This document shows positions 40,825 to 49,174 of a stretch of DNA of 49,596 nt, in pieces (position 1 is the stretch's first letter; each line of letters starts with the position of its first letter). Made by a program: the position numbers and the translations under genes. Location of the stretch: assembly GCA_002395235.1 (NCBI GenBank), contig DGWK01000032.1:1-49596 (forward strand), read 5' to 3'. Source of the stretch: Lachnospiraceae bacterium UBA4260. Lineage in GTDB: Bacteria > Bacillota > Clostridia > Lachnospirales > Lachnospiraceae. The notes beneath the pieces were generated by a model that was given only the letters and a program-made list of their open reading frames with translations, had not been told where the DNA came from and did no database searches.

Positions 40825-41694
40825 TCACCAATGTACAAATTCCCCGCCAATGACGCCGCGGACACTTTCATCCGCCAAAATACCATATTTATCAGGGTGT
40901 CTATATTTATCCCCCATTATGTCATTACTTCTGTGGTTCCTGAGGCTGTCCAGATCAAGGTCAGCGACATATATTCCACAGGCATCCGGTGCTTCGAAAA
41001 CGCACATATCCCTTACGCCGCTCTCATTCCATGGAACACCGTCAAACAGCGTTGATTTTCCATTGCAATCCGGATGTCCTTGCGGATAATTACATGTCGC
41101 CACCGCGACCATATTCTCATAAGCCCTCGTTCTCAGTGCGGACAATCTGTTGATCTCCATCGGGCACGCATTCGGAACCAGGATCAGTTCAGCTCCCTTA
41201 AGCATCAGTATCCTTGCACTTTCGGGAAATTCTCTGTCAAAACAAATCATCGCCCCAACCGTTACCGTACCTCTGCCAAAATCCAGCTCAGCAGCAGCAT
41301 AGCCCTCACCACTGTCTAAGATCTTTTCAAGGTCAAACGCACAGGTATGTACCTTCGAATAATGAAGGATTTCCTGCCCCCTCCTGTTGAAAATAATTAT
41401 GGAATTGCGCGGCTTTGGTTCATGTGCTTCCAGAAAAGTAATACCGATCGCCATCTGCAGGTCAGCCGCAAGATCAGCAAACTTCTTAATGAATTCACTA
41501 TCCTCTCTGACCGCAAGACTATTTATCACATTATCATGCTGCGGAAGGTAATAACCGTCGCTCCACATTTCCGGAAAAAGAGCCAGATCCGCCCCTTTTT
41601 CTTTTGCCTCTCTGCATGCATTCATCCCCAAAGCAAGATTATCTTCAAGATTTTTCCCGGGCAGAATCTGTAAAAATGCAATTCTGATAGTCAC
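40825..41694 (-). CDS. Carbon-nitrogen hydrolase (nitrilase superfamily)
   Basis: This 289-residue protein has a GTG start after AGGAG. The catalytic triad is visible as Glu in LFPEMW, Lys in HYSKVHTC and Cys in AMICFDREFPE. It belongs with N-carbamoyl amino acid or omega-amidase-like hydrolases that split C-N bonds of linear amides. No signal peptide. The substrate cannot be read from the sequence and no pathway partner is adjacent. Repeat-flanked single gene. Confidence 0.9.
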   Translation of the reverse strand: MTIRIAFLQILPGKNLEDNLALGMNACREAKEKGADLALFPEMWSDGYYLPQHDNVINSLAVREDSEFIKKFADLAADLQMAIGITFLEAHEPKPRNSIIIFNRRGQEILHYSKVHTCAFDLEKILDSGEGYAAAELDFGRGTVTVGAMICFDREFPESARILMLKGAELILVPNACPMEINRLSALRTRAYENMVAVATCNYPQGHPDCNGKSTLFDGVPWNESGVRDMCVFEAPDACGIYVADLDLDSLRNHRSNDIMGDKYRHPDKYGILADESVRGVIGGEFVHW

Positions 41695-41722
41695 TCTGTG
41701 TCTCCTGTTCTTTCTTCCATAT

Positions 41723-41868
41723 ACTACCCCAACATATACTACCCCAGAGGTCGCTCACATACACAAACTACCTGCTGCGCCTCCACGCGACCTCTGGGGT
41801 TCCACGACCTCTGGGGTAGTGCGCTGTGGGGTAGTGCGCTGGGTAGTGCGCTCTGGGGTAGTGCGCTC
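41723..41868. repeat. Family B repeat cluster with degenerate GTAGTGCGCT units
   Basis: Cores in both orientations (41739 inverted, 41788 and 41805 direct), followed by short tandem variants of GGGGTAGTGCGCT. The last unit touches the stop codon of the MBL hydrolase gene at 41867. Confidence 0.85.
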
Positions 41869-42559
41869 ACATGATATCTGCCATGAACTCTTCTTTTGTA
41901 TACGGCTTCCAGTGCCCATCGATGATCACGTCCGCATCTATTTCCTGCACTTTTTTTGCAAAAGATGCCAGCTTTTTCCAGTTCATCTTCCAGGAAGGAA
42001 ATTCGCCGAGCTGTGCATCTCCAACAAACAAGACCCGATCTTCCGGTACATACACAAGCAGCGCATCGTCTGTATGCGGTGATTCTGACAGCATGAGCTC
42101 TGCTGTCACTCCCCCGAGGGCGATTGAGCAGTCTCCCATAATAGATTCTTCCGCCGGTACGACTATTACCGGCACGCCGCCGGCATATTCTCTTTGAATC
42201 GAAGGATCGCTGTTCAGAAATTCCCGCACTTTATCCGGATCACTGCTCATTTCCTGACGGATTTGAGTGAGTATTGAATTCGTCTCCGCCCTGGCCATTG
42301 TCTTCCCTCTTACCGCGTGCATTCCATAGGTGTGATCCCAATGCCAATGAGTGATCACTGTGATCTCCGGAAGAGAGAGCCCTTCTGCCAAAATAGCAGC
42401 GTAAAACTCTTCTACATGTTTGGAAAAATGACCCGCATCCACCGCCAGTGCCATCTTAGTGCCGCATATATAGCCGAGATTCGGTCGGTCTTTTGGCGAG
42501 TCAAACGGAAAAATCCACACATGTTCGCTGATTCTCTGCAGCTTCACTTTTTTGCCCAT
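41867..42559 (-). CDS. MBL-fold metallo-hydrolase
   Basis: This 230-residue protein starts after GAGGG. The metal motif HxHxDH appears as ITHWHWDHTYG. The other ligands fit in the SPHTDDALLV segment and the final DGHWKPY. VDAGHF near the N-terminus is the typical opening strand. The family hydrolyses esters, lactones, thioesters or beta-lactams; substrate open. The stop codon lies at the edge of a family B unit. Confidence 0.9.
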   Translation of the reverse strand: MGKKVKLQRISEHVWIFPFDSPKDRPNLGYICGTKMALAVDAGHFSKHVEEFYAAILAEGLSLPEITVITHWHWDHTYGMHAVRGKTMARAETNSILTQIRQEMSSDPDKVREFLNSDPSIQREYAGGVPVIVVPAEESIMGDCSIALGGVTAELMLSESPHTDDALLVYVPEDRVLFVGDAQLGEFPSWKMNWKKLASFAKKVQEIDADVIIDGHWKPYTKEEFMADIM

Positions 42560-42580
42560 TTTCTGTCCCTCATATTCAAA

Positions 42581-42647
42581 CTACCCCAGAGGTCGCGGTA
42601 CCCCAGAGGTCATGGTACCCCCCAGAGGTCGCGGCGCCCCAGAGGTC
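42581..42647 (-). repeat. Family B repeat cluster, four tandem copies
   Basis: ACCCCAGAGGTC-type cores at about 42583, 42600, 42618 and 42635, in units of about 17 bp joined by CGCGGT or CATGGT. Between the MBL and MATE genes. Confidence 0.9.
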
Positions 42648-42650
42648 TGC

Positions 42651-44048
42651 CTACACCACCGCCGCTTTCATCCACGCCCCTCGGTACAACCTGATAAGGA
42701 AGATCAATCCGCGGAAACACAGCTCCAGCGCCATTGCTGTCCAGTATCCCCGCAGCCCCAGGCGCGGGACCAGCAGCATCGCCAATACGATGCGCACACA
42801 CCACATACTTACCAGATTCATTATGCTCGGCCGAAGCGTGTCTCCCGCTCCCCGAAAGACGCCCGCGCAGCCGATCGACGCTCCGTACAGCGGTTCCGCG
42901 ACCAGCTCGAGGCGCAGCACCTGCGTGCCCAGCGCCGCCACTTCCGCGCTGCTTGTCAACAGCGAGAACACGATTGGCGCACAAATATACATAATCGCGC
43001 CCGTCAGCCCCATCATGACCACTGCCAGATAAACAGACACTCTCGAGAAGCTTTTGGTCAGGTCGAATCGGCCCGCCCCGATTGTCTGCCCGATGATCGC
43101 CGTCGCTGCCGCGCCGATTCCATACCCCGGCATATAGCACAAGCTTTCCGCCGTGATTGCCAGCGAATTGGCTGCGATTGCCACAGTCCCCAATCCCGCG
43201 ACGATCTTGGTTCCTGCCACGTAGGCACTGCACATGAAAATCTGGTCAAAAGATAGTGGGATCCCTATTTTGGCCGCAGTGACCAGGGTTCGGCCGCGCC
43301 ATTTCCAGCTTCCCTTTTTGGCCAGCGAGATTCTCTTGTTCCCGGCAGCAAGCAAAAACAGAGACACAAGCGAAATAATGAGCTCTGAGGTAGTGGTAGC
43401 AAGCGCCGCGCCGGCCACCTTAAGTCCGGCGCCGGGGATCACCACTTGCATTCCGAGTACGGACAGCGTTCTTGTCGGGAAGATCATCAGCATGTTCAGC
43501 ACAACATCCAGAAAGCATACGACCGCAGACAAAATGCTCGGTGTCTTCATGTCCCCTGTACTCTGCATCGTCCCATTTGAAAGCTGGCGAAGGAGCATAA
43601 ACGGCACCCCCAGACTATAGATTCGAAAATATGCCGTGGCATTTCCAAGGATTGCCTCTTCTCCGCCCAGCCACCTCGGCACACTACCGCTGATCAGCAT
43701 ACAAACTGCGCTTATCAGAATCCCGATCACTGCCGCTGCTTTCAGGCCTTGTCGGAGGACTTCCTCTGCTTCGCGGTCGCGTCCGGCGCCGATGAGTTGT
43801 GCAATCTGGACATAAAATCCGGCCGAAATGCCGATACAGCTCCCGCCGATCAGCCACGTCGTGGAAGAGACCAGCCCTATTGAGGCTGTTGCCTCAGCAC
43901 CGAGGCTGCCCACCATTCCGGCGTCAATATACTGCATTGCGATCGATGTAAGCTGTGCCAGGATTGCCGGAAGGCTCATGCTGAGAACAAGGCGGACCTT
44001 CTCGGCCTGGGTCACATTTTTTTGCGTTAATATTCTGTCAATCTTCAT
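42651..44048 (-). CDS. MATE family efflux transporter (second)
   Basis: This 465-residue protein has its ATG at 44048. Longer upstream reading frames consist only of translated repeats (GSPAPQRS, GTPEVARR) and are rejected. Twelve helices; MSLPAILAQLTSIAMQYIDAGMVG and, in the second half, KIGIPLSFDQIFMCSAYVAG mark the two MatE halves. Its ribosome site AGAGGT, five to six bases before the ATG, is part of a family B core. It exports drugs or metabolites by cation antiport. Confidence 0.93.
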   Translation of the reverse strand: MKIDRILTQKNVTQAEKVRLVLSMSLPAILAQLTSIAMQYIDAGMVGSLGAEATASIGLVSSTTWLIGGSCIGISAGFYVQIAQLIGAGRDREAEEVLRQGLKAAAVIGILISAVCMLISGSVPRWLGGEEAILGNATAYFRIYSLGVPFMLLRQLSNGTMQSTGDMKTPSILSAVVCFLDVVLNMLMIFPTRTLSVLGMQVVIPGAGLKVAGAALATTTSELIISLVSLFLLAAGNKRISLAKKGSWKWRGRTLVTAAKIGIPLSFDQIFMCSAYVAGTKIVAGLGTVAIAANSLAITAESLCYMPGYGIGAAATAIIGQTIGAGRFDLTKSFSRVSVYLAVVMMGLTGAIMYICAPIVFSLLTSSAEVAALGTQVLRLELVAEPLYGASIGCAGVFRGAGDTLRPSIMNLVSMWCVRIVLAMLLVPRLGLRGYWTAMALELCFRGLIFLIRLYRGAWMKAAVV

Positions 44049-44050
44049 AC

Positions 44051-44236
44051 GACCTCTGGGGTGGTGTGCGTCTGGGGCTCCCTGGGGGCCTTCGTGCGAC
44101 CTCTGGGGTGCCGGGCTCCCTGGGGCCTTCGCGCGACCTCTGGGGTACCGGGCTCCCTGGGGCCTCCGCGCGACCTCTGGGGTGCCGGGCTCTCTGGGGC
44201 CTCCGCGCGACCTCTGGGGTGCCGGGCTCCCTGGCC
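44051..44236 (+). repeat. 37-bp minisatellite containing family B cores
   Basis: Five units start at 44051, 44098, 44135, 44172 and 44209. The first is 47 bp, the next three are exactly 37 bp, the last is partial. Each opens GACCTCTGGGGT and continues with CCGGGCTCCCTGGGGCC. It fills the gap between MATE and GNAT genes and reaches the MATE start region. Confidence 0.92.
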
Positions 44237-44239
44237 CAA

Positions 44240-44761
44240 TTAAATCACATACTCGTATATGCCAAATTCCGCATTGCCCGTATTCTCGTAATACATCTGC
44301 ACAGAGCCGACGTACTCGAATCCGCACCGCACGTAAAGCCTGCTCGCTGTATCGTTGCCCTTTAGCACATCCAGTCGCAAGCCTTTTACTCCTGCCCTTT
44401 TTGCAATGTCTATGGCTTTTTCCACCATCATTTTGCCTATTCCTCTGCCGCTGAAATCAGGATGAACGCCGAGTGCATGGATTACCAGCACCTCTACGTC
44501 TGTCAGGGGCGTCTGCTTTCCCAGCTTGTGATATCCTTCATTGCAGTCATGATTTACGACCATTGCAGCAGCTGTACTTGGGCCGTCGCAACATATATAC
44601 AGTTCCCCTTTGTCCAGCGACGACCTCAGAAATTCGGGTGCGGGATATACGTCTTTAGTCCATCTAATTGTCTGTTTTCGCTCTTTCATATCGTCGATCA
44701 ATGAATGGTAAAAAGATCTTACCATTTCAAAGTCGCCGGGATTTGCTTGTGTAATTCTCAT
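44240..44761 (-). CDS. GNAT family N-acetyltransferase
   Basis: This 173-residue protein uses the ATG at 44761, with GGAG five bases before it. The acetyl-CoA pocket is clear: IHALGVHPDFSGRGIGKMMV (R/Q-x-x-G-x-G/A), with the following GLRLDVLKGN and the YVRCGFEYVG end strand. The acceptor substrate is unknown. Ends at the minisatellite. Confidence 0.92.
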   Translation of the reverse strand: MRITQANPGDFEMVRSFYHSLIDDMKERKQTIRWTKDVYPAPEFLRSSLDKGELYICCDGPSTAAAMVVNHDCNEGYHKLGKQTPLTDVEVLVIHALGVHPDFSGRGIGKMMVEKAIDIAKRAGVKGLRLDVLKGNDTASRLYVRCGFEYVGSVQMYYENTGNAEFGIYEYVI

Positions 44762-44814
44762 TTTGACTCCATTTGCAATTGTCGATATTTTGACCTGCAC
44801 CGGCGAGCTCAGGG

Positions 44815-44930
44815 TACTGCTCCGGTGCTCTGTTCCGGCAAGCTCTGAGGTACTGCTCGCTACTGCTCGCTCTGACCAGAGACCTCTGAGGTGGTGTGGC
44901 TAGGCCGGACCAGAGACCTCTAGGGTGGTG
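44815..44930. repeat. Degenerate family B cluster
   Basis: Diverged cores (CCTCTGAGGT, CCTCTAGGGT) plus tandem GGTACTGCTC and CGGACCAGAGACCTCT units. It overlaps the 3' end of the HD-domain gene. Confidence 0.75.
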
Positions 44931-45472
44931 TTGCTTGTCCCGGAAAATCGATAGTAGAGTTCCAGATATTCCTTCTCGACATCCTGAAATGGGCGCACCG
45001 AGTAATCCAGATTGATATGCAGTTCCGGGGTTTCTCCTAACGGCGTCTCATCCAGCAACTCCTTCAGATCGTACCAAAGCATCGCATCATCAATCTCTTT
45101 CATTTGTAACTGTTCTTCAGGAGTGAGAGACGACCCCAGGAACTTATTGAAAATCATGTCCAACAGGCGCTCCTCCCGGGCTTTATACTCCGGCAGTTCC
45201 ATCTTGAACGGCCGCGGAATATCGGACATATAGCACTCGCTGGCATCATGAAGAAGACAAGCCAGCGTCATACGATTGGAAAGCCCCCTTGCCCACGCTT
45301 CGTTTGCGCAGCTTATGCAATGCTGCCCGACAGACCAGAAAGTTTTTATGTGACCATTGCCCCTGCAGATCAAGGAAAGTGCATGTGCAATATCCTCAAT
45401 AAGGATCGTCTCCGGATCCGGATTGGTCGGTTCAAAATGCTTTCCCGTGTAAGTTGTTATGTGATTTCCCAT
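44900..45472 (-). CDS. HD domain phosphohydrolase (YfbR-like), repeat-derived C-terminus
   Basis: This 190-residue protein starts after GAGG. HD motif: Trp-Ser-Val-Gly-Gln-His at about 50, LACLLHDASECYMSD (His-Asp pair), and IDDAMLWYDL for the last metal ligand, resembling 5'-deoxynucleotidases that hydrolyse dNMPs. The last 11 residues (SNTTLEVSGPA) are coded by a degenerate family B unit, so the natural end was probably nearer to YRFSG. Confidence 0.88.
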   Translation of the reverse strand: MGNHITTYTGKHFEPTNPDPETILIEDIAHALSLICRGNGHIKTFWSVGQHCISCANEAWARGLSNRMTLACLLHDASECYMSDIPRPFKMELPEYKAREERLLDMIFNKFLGSSLTPEEQLQMKEIDDAMLWYDLKELLDETPLGETPELHINLDYSVRPFQDVEKEYLELYYRFSGTSNTTLEVSGPA

Positions 45473-45509
45473 AATAGTATCCTCGTATGATGCGCCGTCC
45501 TGCTGCGTC

Positions 45510-45570
45510 GACCTCTGGGGTACCGCGTCCTATGGGGTACCGTGTCCTGGGGTACCGCGTCCTATACGAA
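45510..45570 (+). repeat. Family B short cluster with GGGGTACCGYGTCC units
   Basis: One full core GACCTCTGGGGT at 45509-45520 followed by three reduced units of 14-17 bp. The end overlaps the stop codon of the beta-propeller gene. Confidence 0.8.
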
Positions 45571-46572
45571 CGCAGCCGCCGGCCCCTTATCCGACAACGC
45601 GATGATCCCCTCTCCATAGGGAACAATTCCGCGGCAGGCACCTTTCACTTTTTTCTTCTTCTCGATCTCCTCGCCGGAGTTCCTGTCTACGCAGTAAACT
45701 GAACCGTCTTCCGTGCCAAAATACAGCCTGTCCCCACAGACCACCACCCCAGAGGTCACGGCTGCGGGTACTGCCACTTCAAAAGCCGCCTTCAGTCCAT
45801 AATTCTTTCCCACTTCGTAGCGGACCACTCGTCCGCCGGAAGGTTGTGTGTTCTCGCCGACAATAATTGCCCCGTCAACCAGAATGGGCTGCCTCATCAG
45901 TTTTCCGCCCGCTTTCACTTCTTTGACCAGATGGCCATCCTTCTTGTCCAGGAATAAGTACTTCCCGTGTGTACTTTGATAGCACAAAGTATCGGCATCC
46001 ACTGCGATCACACTTCTGCACCACTCTTCCTCTCCGTAAGTCCAGATGGTCTCGCCTGTGGATTTGCTTGCACAGTAGATGTGCTTTCCGCTTTTGGCAT
46101 GGTAAATACAGTCGCCTTCCACAAGAATTGTGCAGTTGGAGCCGTGCCCTCTCTCGTCGTTCGCCCAGATCGTCTCGCCGGTCTTCGGGTCCAGGCAATA
46201 GAGCGCGTCCTGCGCCATATACAGCCGGTCTCCCTCCAGCACAACGTTAAAGTCTGCAGCGCCTGCTTTTTCTCCGAGCTGCTTTTTCCAGACCGGCTCG
46301 CCCTCTTTCGTGACGCAGTACGCGGTACCTCTGAGCGATGTGAAGTAGAAGCAATTCCCGTCAGTGGCTCCTATAACTCTGAGGAAGTCTGTCGTTTCAA
46401 ATACAGTTTTTGCTTCTCCTGTATCTGCATTCACGCAGTATATCCCGGCCCTCGGGTATCGTCCGTTTGTCATGTAGACAAAATATAGCCCGTCGCCTGA
46501 CAGCACATAATCTTCTGAGACCATTGCTTCGACCAGCCGTTCCGGATACTTATACTCCCATTTTTTCTTCAT
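45562..46572 (-). CDS. PQQ-type beta-propeller repeat protein
   Basis: This 336-residue protein uses the ATG at 46572, with AAAGGAGG before it. It contains repeated WD/PQQ-like blades of about 40 residues with the pattern D.KTGETIW, for example CLDPKTGETIWANDE and CASKSTGETIWTYGEE. No signal peptide, so it is a cytosolic propeller that may bind a protein or ligand. The segment VTSGVVVCGDRL contains the family B core in its DNA. The stop codon lies at the boundary of a repeat. Confidence 0.88.
   Translation of the reverse strand: MKKKWEYKYPERLVEAMVSEDYVLSGDGLYFVYMTNGRYPRAGIYCVNADTGEAKTVFETTDFLRVIGATDGNCFYFTSLRGTAYCVTKEGEPVWKKQLGEKAGAADFNVVLEGDRLYMAQDALYCLDPKTGETIWANDERGHGSNCTILVEGDCIYHAKSGKHIYCASKSTGETIWTYGEEEWCRSVIAVDADTLCYQSTHGKYLFLDKKDGHLVKEVKAGGKLMRQPILVDGAIIVGENTQPSGGRVVRYEVGKNYGLKAAFEVAVPAAVTSGVVVCGDRLYFGTEDGSVYCVDRNSGEEIEKKKKVKGACRGIVPYGEGIIALSDKGPAAAFV
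45746..45758 (-). repeat. Family B core inside the propeller coding sequence
   Basis: ACCCCAGAGGTCA in frame encodes part of AVTSGVV on the minus strand. It is the only family B core found well inside a gene. It could be chance, an insertion that kept the frame, or the source of the family. Confidence 0.6.
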
Positions 46573-46592
46573 GTTTTTCCTCCTTTCCATGT

Positions 46593-46682
46593 GACCTCTG
46601 GGGTGCCGCAGCCTCTGGGGTGCCGCTACCTCTGGGGTGCCGCTACCTCTGGGGTACCGTACCGTATGGGGTACCGTACCGT
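46593..46682 (+). repeat. Family B repeat cluster left of the RAYT gene
   Basis: Four CCTCTGGGGT cores at about 46595, 46612, 46626 and 46647, then shorter GGGGTACCGTACCGT units. Orientation is opposite to the cluster right of the transposase. Confidence 0.9.
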
Positions 46683-46753
46683 AAAGTCCCCATCGGTTAC
46701 CATCAAACCTTGAACTTCTTCCCCCTCATGTGGTAACATACAATCAATCAGAC

Positions 46754-46853
46754 CGGCGCCATTTATCACATCTGGCGCCGAATCTCTCAGGTCCTTACAC
46801 AATCTGCTTGTAAGGCACCTCACATCCGTTCAGTCTTCTGCGGATTTCTCCGC
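46754..46853 (+). other. Three consecutive hairpins upstream of the RAYT gene
   Basis: CGGCGCC/GGCGCCG (46754-46780), CCTTACA/TGTAAGG (46793-46815) and GCGGA/TCCGC (46840-46853) fill the 246-bp leader of the transposase. They may be a structured leader or transposase recognition sites. No T-runs. Confidence 0.55.
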
Positions 46854-46928
46854 AAAACTCCGAACCATTTTTAGAGAAACAGTACAACCATTCATTTCTA
46901 AGCAGAAAGGTTAAACAGGTTCACGTCT

Positions 46929-47708
46929 ATGCCTACAATTCCTCGCAGAATCAGTTCCTTAGGTATCTACCATGTTGTCTATCGCGGCATAAACAAGCAG
47001 CGAATATTTGAAGATGATGAAGATTTCCAAAGGTTTTTGGATACTCTTCAGAGATTCCAGACCAAATGCGACTACAAGATTCTTGGCTATTGCCTGATGT
47101 CAAATCATGTACATGTGATCATGAAAACCGGGAAAATGTCGCTCGGCCGGATCTTTCAGTACATCGCGCCCAGCTACGTTCCCTGGTACAACAAAAAATA
47201 CTCGCGGGTCGGAAGTCTCTTTCAGCCCCGCTTTAACAGCACGCCGATTGAAAGTGAGAACCAGCTGTTGATCGCCATCCGCTACGTCCACCAGAACCCG
47301 GTCAAAGCAGGGATCTGCAAACACCCTGCGCAGTACAAGTACAGCAGTTATAAAGACTATTTTGACAACGCTCTGATCGATGACACTTATGTGAGGTCTA
47401 TAGTCAGCTGCGACGATTTTTTCAGCTTTAACTGCCAGAAAAACAACGACCACTGCCTGGATATCGACGACGAAAAGCCTCGCATGAATGACAAAAACGC
47501 CGCGAAGATCATGCACAAGATCTCCGGATGCAAAACAGTGACCGAATTCCAGGCTCTCGCCGTCAAGGTGAGAGATGAGATGCTGCGCAAAATCAGGGAG
47601 GCCGGAATCTCGATGAAACAGACCAGCAGGATTACCGGAATCTCGTATGGCGTGATCAGAAAAGCAACTGCATCCGTAGGGAGCCGGAGTGGGCCCGTTA
47701 TTGCCTGA
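46929..47708 (+). CDS. REP-associated tyrosine transposase (RAYT, Y1 HUH type)
   Basis: This 259-residue protein has N-terminal YHVVYRGINKQRIF and the HUH motif LMSNHVHVIM (His60, His62). The nucleophile is the Tyr in AIRYVHQNPVKAG (Tyr119), where the NP-VKAG ending is a hallmark of RAYTs. Residues 215-250 add a helix-turn-helix (AGISMKQTSRITGISYGVI), probably for DNA binding. RAYTs nick single-stranded hairpins and are held to spread REP repeats. Flanking family B clusters in opposite orientation fit such an arrangement. No IS200/IS605 partner (TnpB) is present. The ribosome site is weak (AAAGG, far upstream). Confidence 0.9.
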   Translation: MPTIPRRISSLGIYHVVYRGINKQRIFEDDEDFQRFLDTLQRFQTKCDYKILGYCLMSNHVHVIMKTGKMSLGRIFQYIAPSYVPWYNKKYSRVGSLFQPRFNSTPIESENQLLIAIRYVHQNPVKAGICKHPAQYKYSSYKDYFDNALIDDTYVRSIVSCDDFFSFNCQKNNDHCLDIDDEKPRMNDKNAAKIMHKISGCKTVTEFQALAVKVRDEMLRKIREAGISMKQTSRITGISYGVIRKATASVGSRSGPVIA

Positions 47709-47851
47709 TTGCCTGACTGGGCTCCATGCCAGGCGGCTTCTTATTTGTGTTTGTAAGATTTTTTGTTTTGTTCCGCGAAAACTGTCCGTCCTTCACCACG
47801 ATCACGAGACAGTTTCCTTTGGTGTGCCCTTTAACCTTGTAACTACTGCGC

Positions 47852-47949
47852 TACCCCAGAGGTCTCTCTCCGCCGCTGCGGTCCGCTACCCCAGAGGTCT
47901 CCTGAAGAGGTCTCCCTACCCCAGAGGTCTCCCTACCCCAGAGGTCTCC
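47852..47949 (-). repeat. Family B repeat cluster right of the RAYT gene
   Basis: Four CTACCCCAGAGGTCT units at about 47852, 47887, 47917 and 47934 plus a partial one. All are inverted relative to the cluster left of the transposase. They end 12 bases before the acyltransferase stop. Confidence 0.9.
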
Positions 47950-47961
47950 TGAAAAAGTTAG

Positions 47962-48960
47962 TCACCGGGCGGTCCGGCCTCCAGCTATTCGCCTGATGAC
48001 ATGGTCCTGCACCGGCTTTTCAACATAGTAGAAAAGCACCCCCGCCGCGACGCATAATGCCATGCCCGCAGCCAAAAGTCCCTGTCGGCTGCCGAATTTC
48101 TCCTTCAAGATACTATAATATCCTCCATAGTAGATCATCTGTGCAAGGAAAATATGATACGAGGCGCGGCCCAGCACTTCCAGCGGAGCAAAACGTATTC
48201 TGACCTCCTGCAGAACCCAGACCATTGCTGGAACAATCAGCATTGATGAAAGAAAATTCGTAGTTGCCCAATCTCTGTTGAGAATCCGGGGGACAAAATT
48301 CATACGCCCTGCGGCTATAATGAAAGATGCCCCCGTGAGCATCATCATGACCGAGCACGCTCTGCCGATCTTATACTTTTTACAGGCAAACACACCGACG
48401 GCGATCACGAAAGTATATCGAAATACAAGCAGCCTGTAGCTTTCCGGGTTTATCCCGTAGGCCCAGGCCAGCAGCTCATAAACTGCATTGAATGCCATGC
48501 ATATGATCAGGCCGGTCTCTCTTTTGACATTTATAATGAAGTAGATGACCGGAAAGAAAAACACCAGCTGCATCATGACCGGATAGTAATAGCTTCCTTT
48601 TCCGACTGTTCCGTCAATCGCCCAGGCCAGAAGCTGTCCACGCGTCATAGCCAAAACATTGAAATGCGGGTCGACGATCTCCCAAATGATCACAGCAATC
48701 ATGGGAATCGTATAACGGATCAGCCTCTTTATGATCAGCGGGGTTCGATAGGCATCCTCTGCGTGCCTTATGCCGCTTCGAGCCAGCGAGAGAGAATAAA
48801 CATACCCTGTAATGATCATGAAAACCGGAATTGCCATATTTACGACGAAAAGGAAGAAAAAGCTCTTTCGCTGCTCCGGTGTCCACTCAAAATGCGTGAA
48901 AATAATCAGCAAAATAGCAATTCCTTTAACGACATCAATAGTATGATTGTGGTCCTGCAT
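47962..48960 (-). CDS. Acyltransferase family 3 membrane protein
   Basis: This 332-residue protein starts after AGGAG. Ten helices; the family signature IDVVKGIAILLIIFTHFEW near the N-terminus has the catalytic His, and the C-terminal FYYVEKPVQ motif is the usual close. These enzymes O-acylate sugars of surface polysaccharides, peptidoglycan or secreted compounds. No glycan cluster is nearby, so the target is unknown. Flanked on both sides by family B clusters. Confidence 0.9.
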   Translation of the reverse strand: MQDHNHTIDVVKGIAILLIIFTHFEWTPEQRKSFFFLFVVNMAIPVFMIITGYVYSLSLARSGIRHAEDAYRTPLIIKRLIRYTIPMIAVIIWEIVDPHFNVLAMTRGQLLAWAIDGTVGKGSYYYPVMMQLVFFFPVIYFIINVKRETGLIICMAFNAVYELLAWAYGINPESYRLLVFRYTFVIAVGVFACKKYKIGRACSVMMMLTGASFIIAAGRMNFVPRILNRDWATTNFLSSMLIVPAMVWVLQEVRIRFAPLEVLGRASYHIFLAQMIYYGGYYSILKEKFGSRQGLLAAGMALCVAAGVLFYYVEKPVQDHVIRRIAGGRTAR

Positions 48961-49018
48961 TATGCTTTCTCCTGCTTTTGTACGGAATTGATGCTATTTC
49001 GAACATTATATAATAAAA

Positions 49019-49091
49019 CTACCCCAGAGGTCATCCCACCAGAGGTCCCACCCCAGAGGTCCCCCCACCAGGTCACCCCACCCCAGAGGTC
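49019..49091 (-). repeat. Family B repeat cluster before the MoxR gene
   Basis: Three full ACCCCAGAGGT cores and two shortened ones (CACCAGAGGTC, CACCAGGTC) in about 17-bp steps, between the acyltransferase and MoxR genes. Confidence 0.88.
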
Positions 49092-49174
49092 GCTCTTTCC
49101 CTATGGAACTACACGAATTGTCGTGATAAAATTACACTCAGTTAATTCTCCAGAAAGGATGAGAGGAATACACC

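Noticed and set aside
44049..44327. N-terminal extension of the second MATE protein
   Set aside because: It consists of translated 37-bp repeat units with no ribosome site; the ATG at 44048 begins the normal MATE sequence.
46929..47708. Complete IS200/IS605 insertion sequence
   Set aside because: Only a RAYT-type transposase is present; no tnpB and no defined IS ends; domesticated RAYT fits better.
39674..49091. Integron-like cassette array (single genes separated by repeats)
   Set aside because: Gene orientation is mixed, repeats lack attC features (RYYYAAC and GTTRRRY ends) and no integrase is present.
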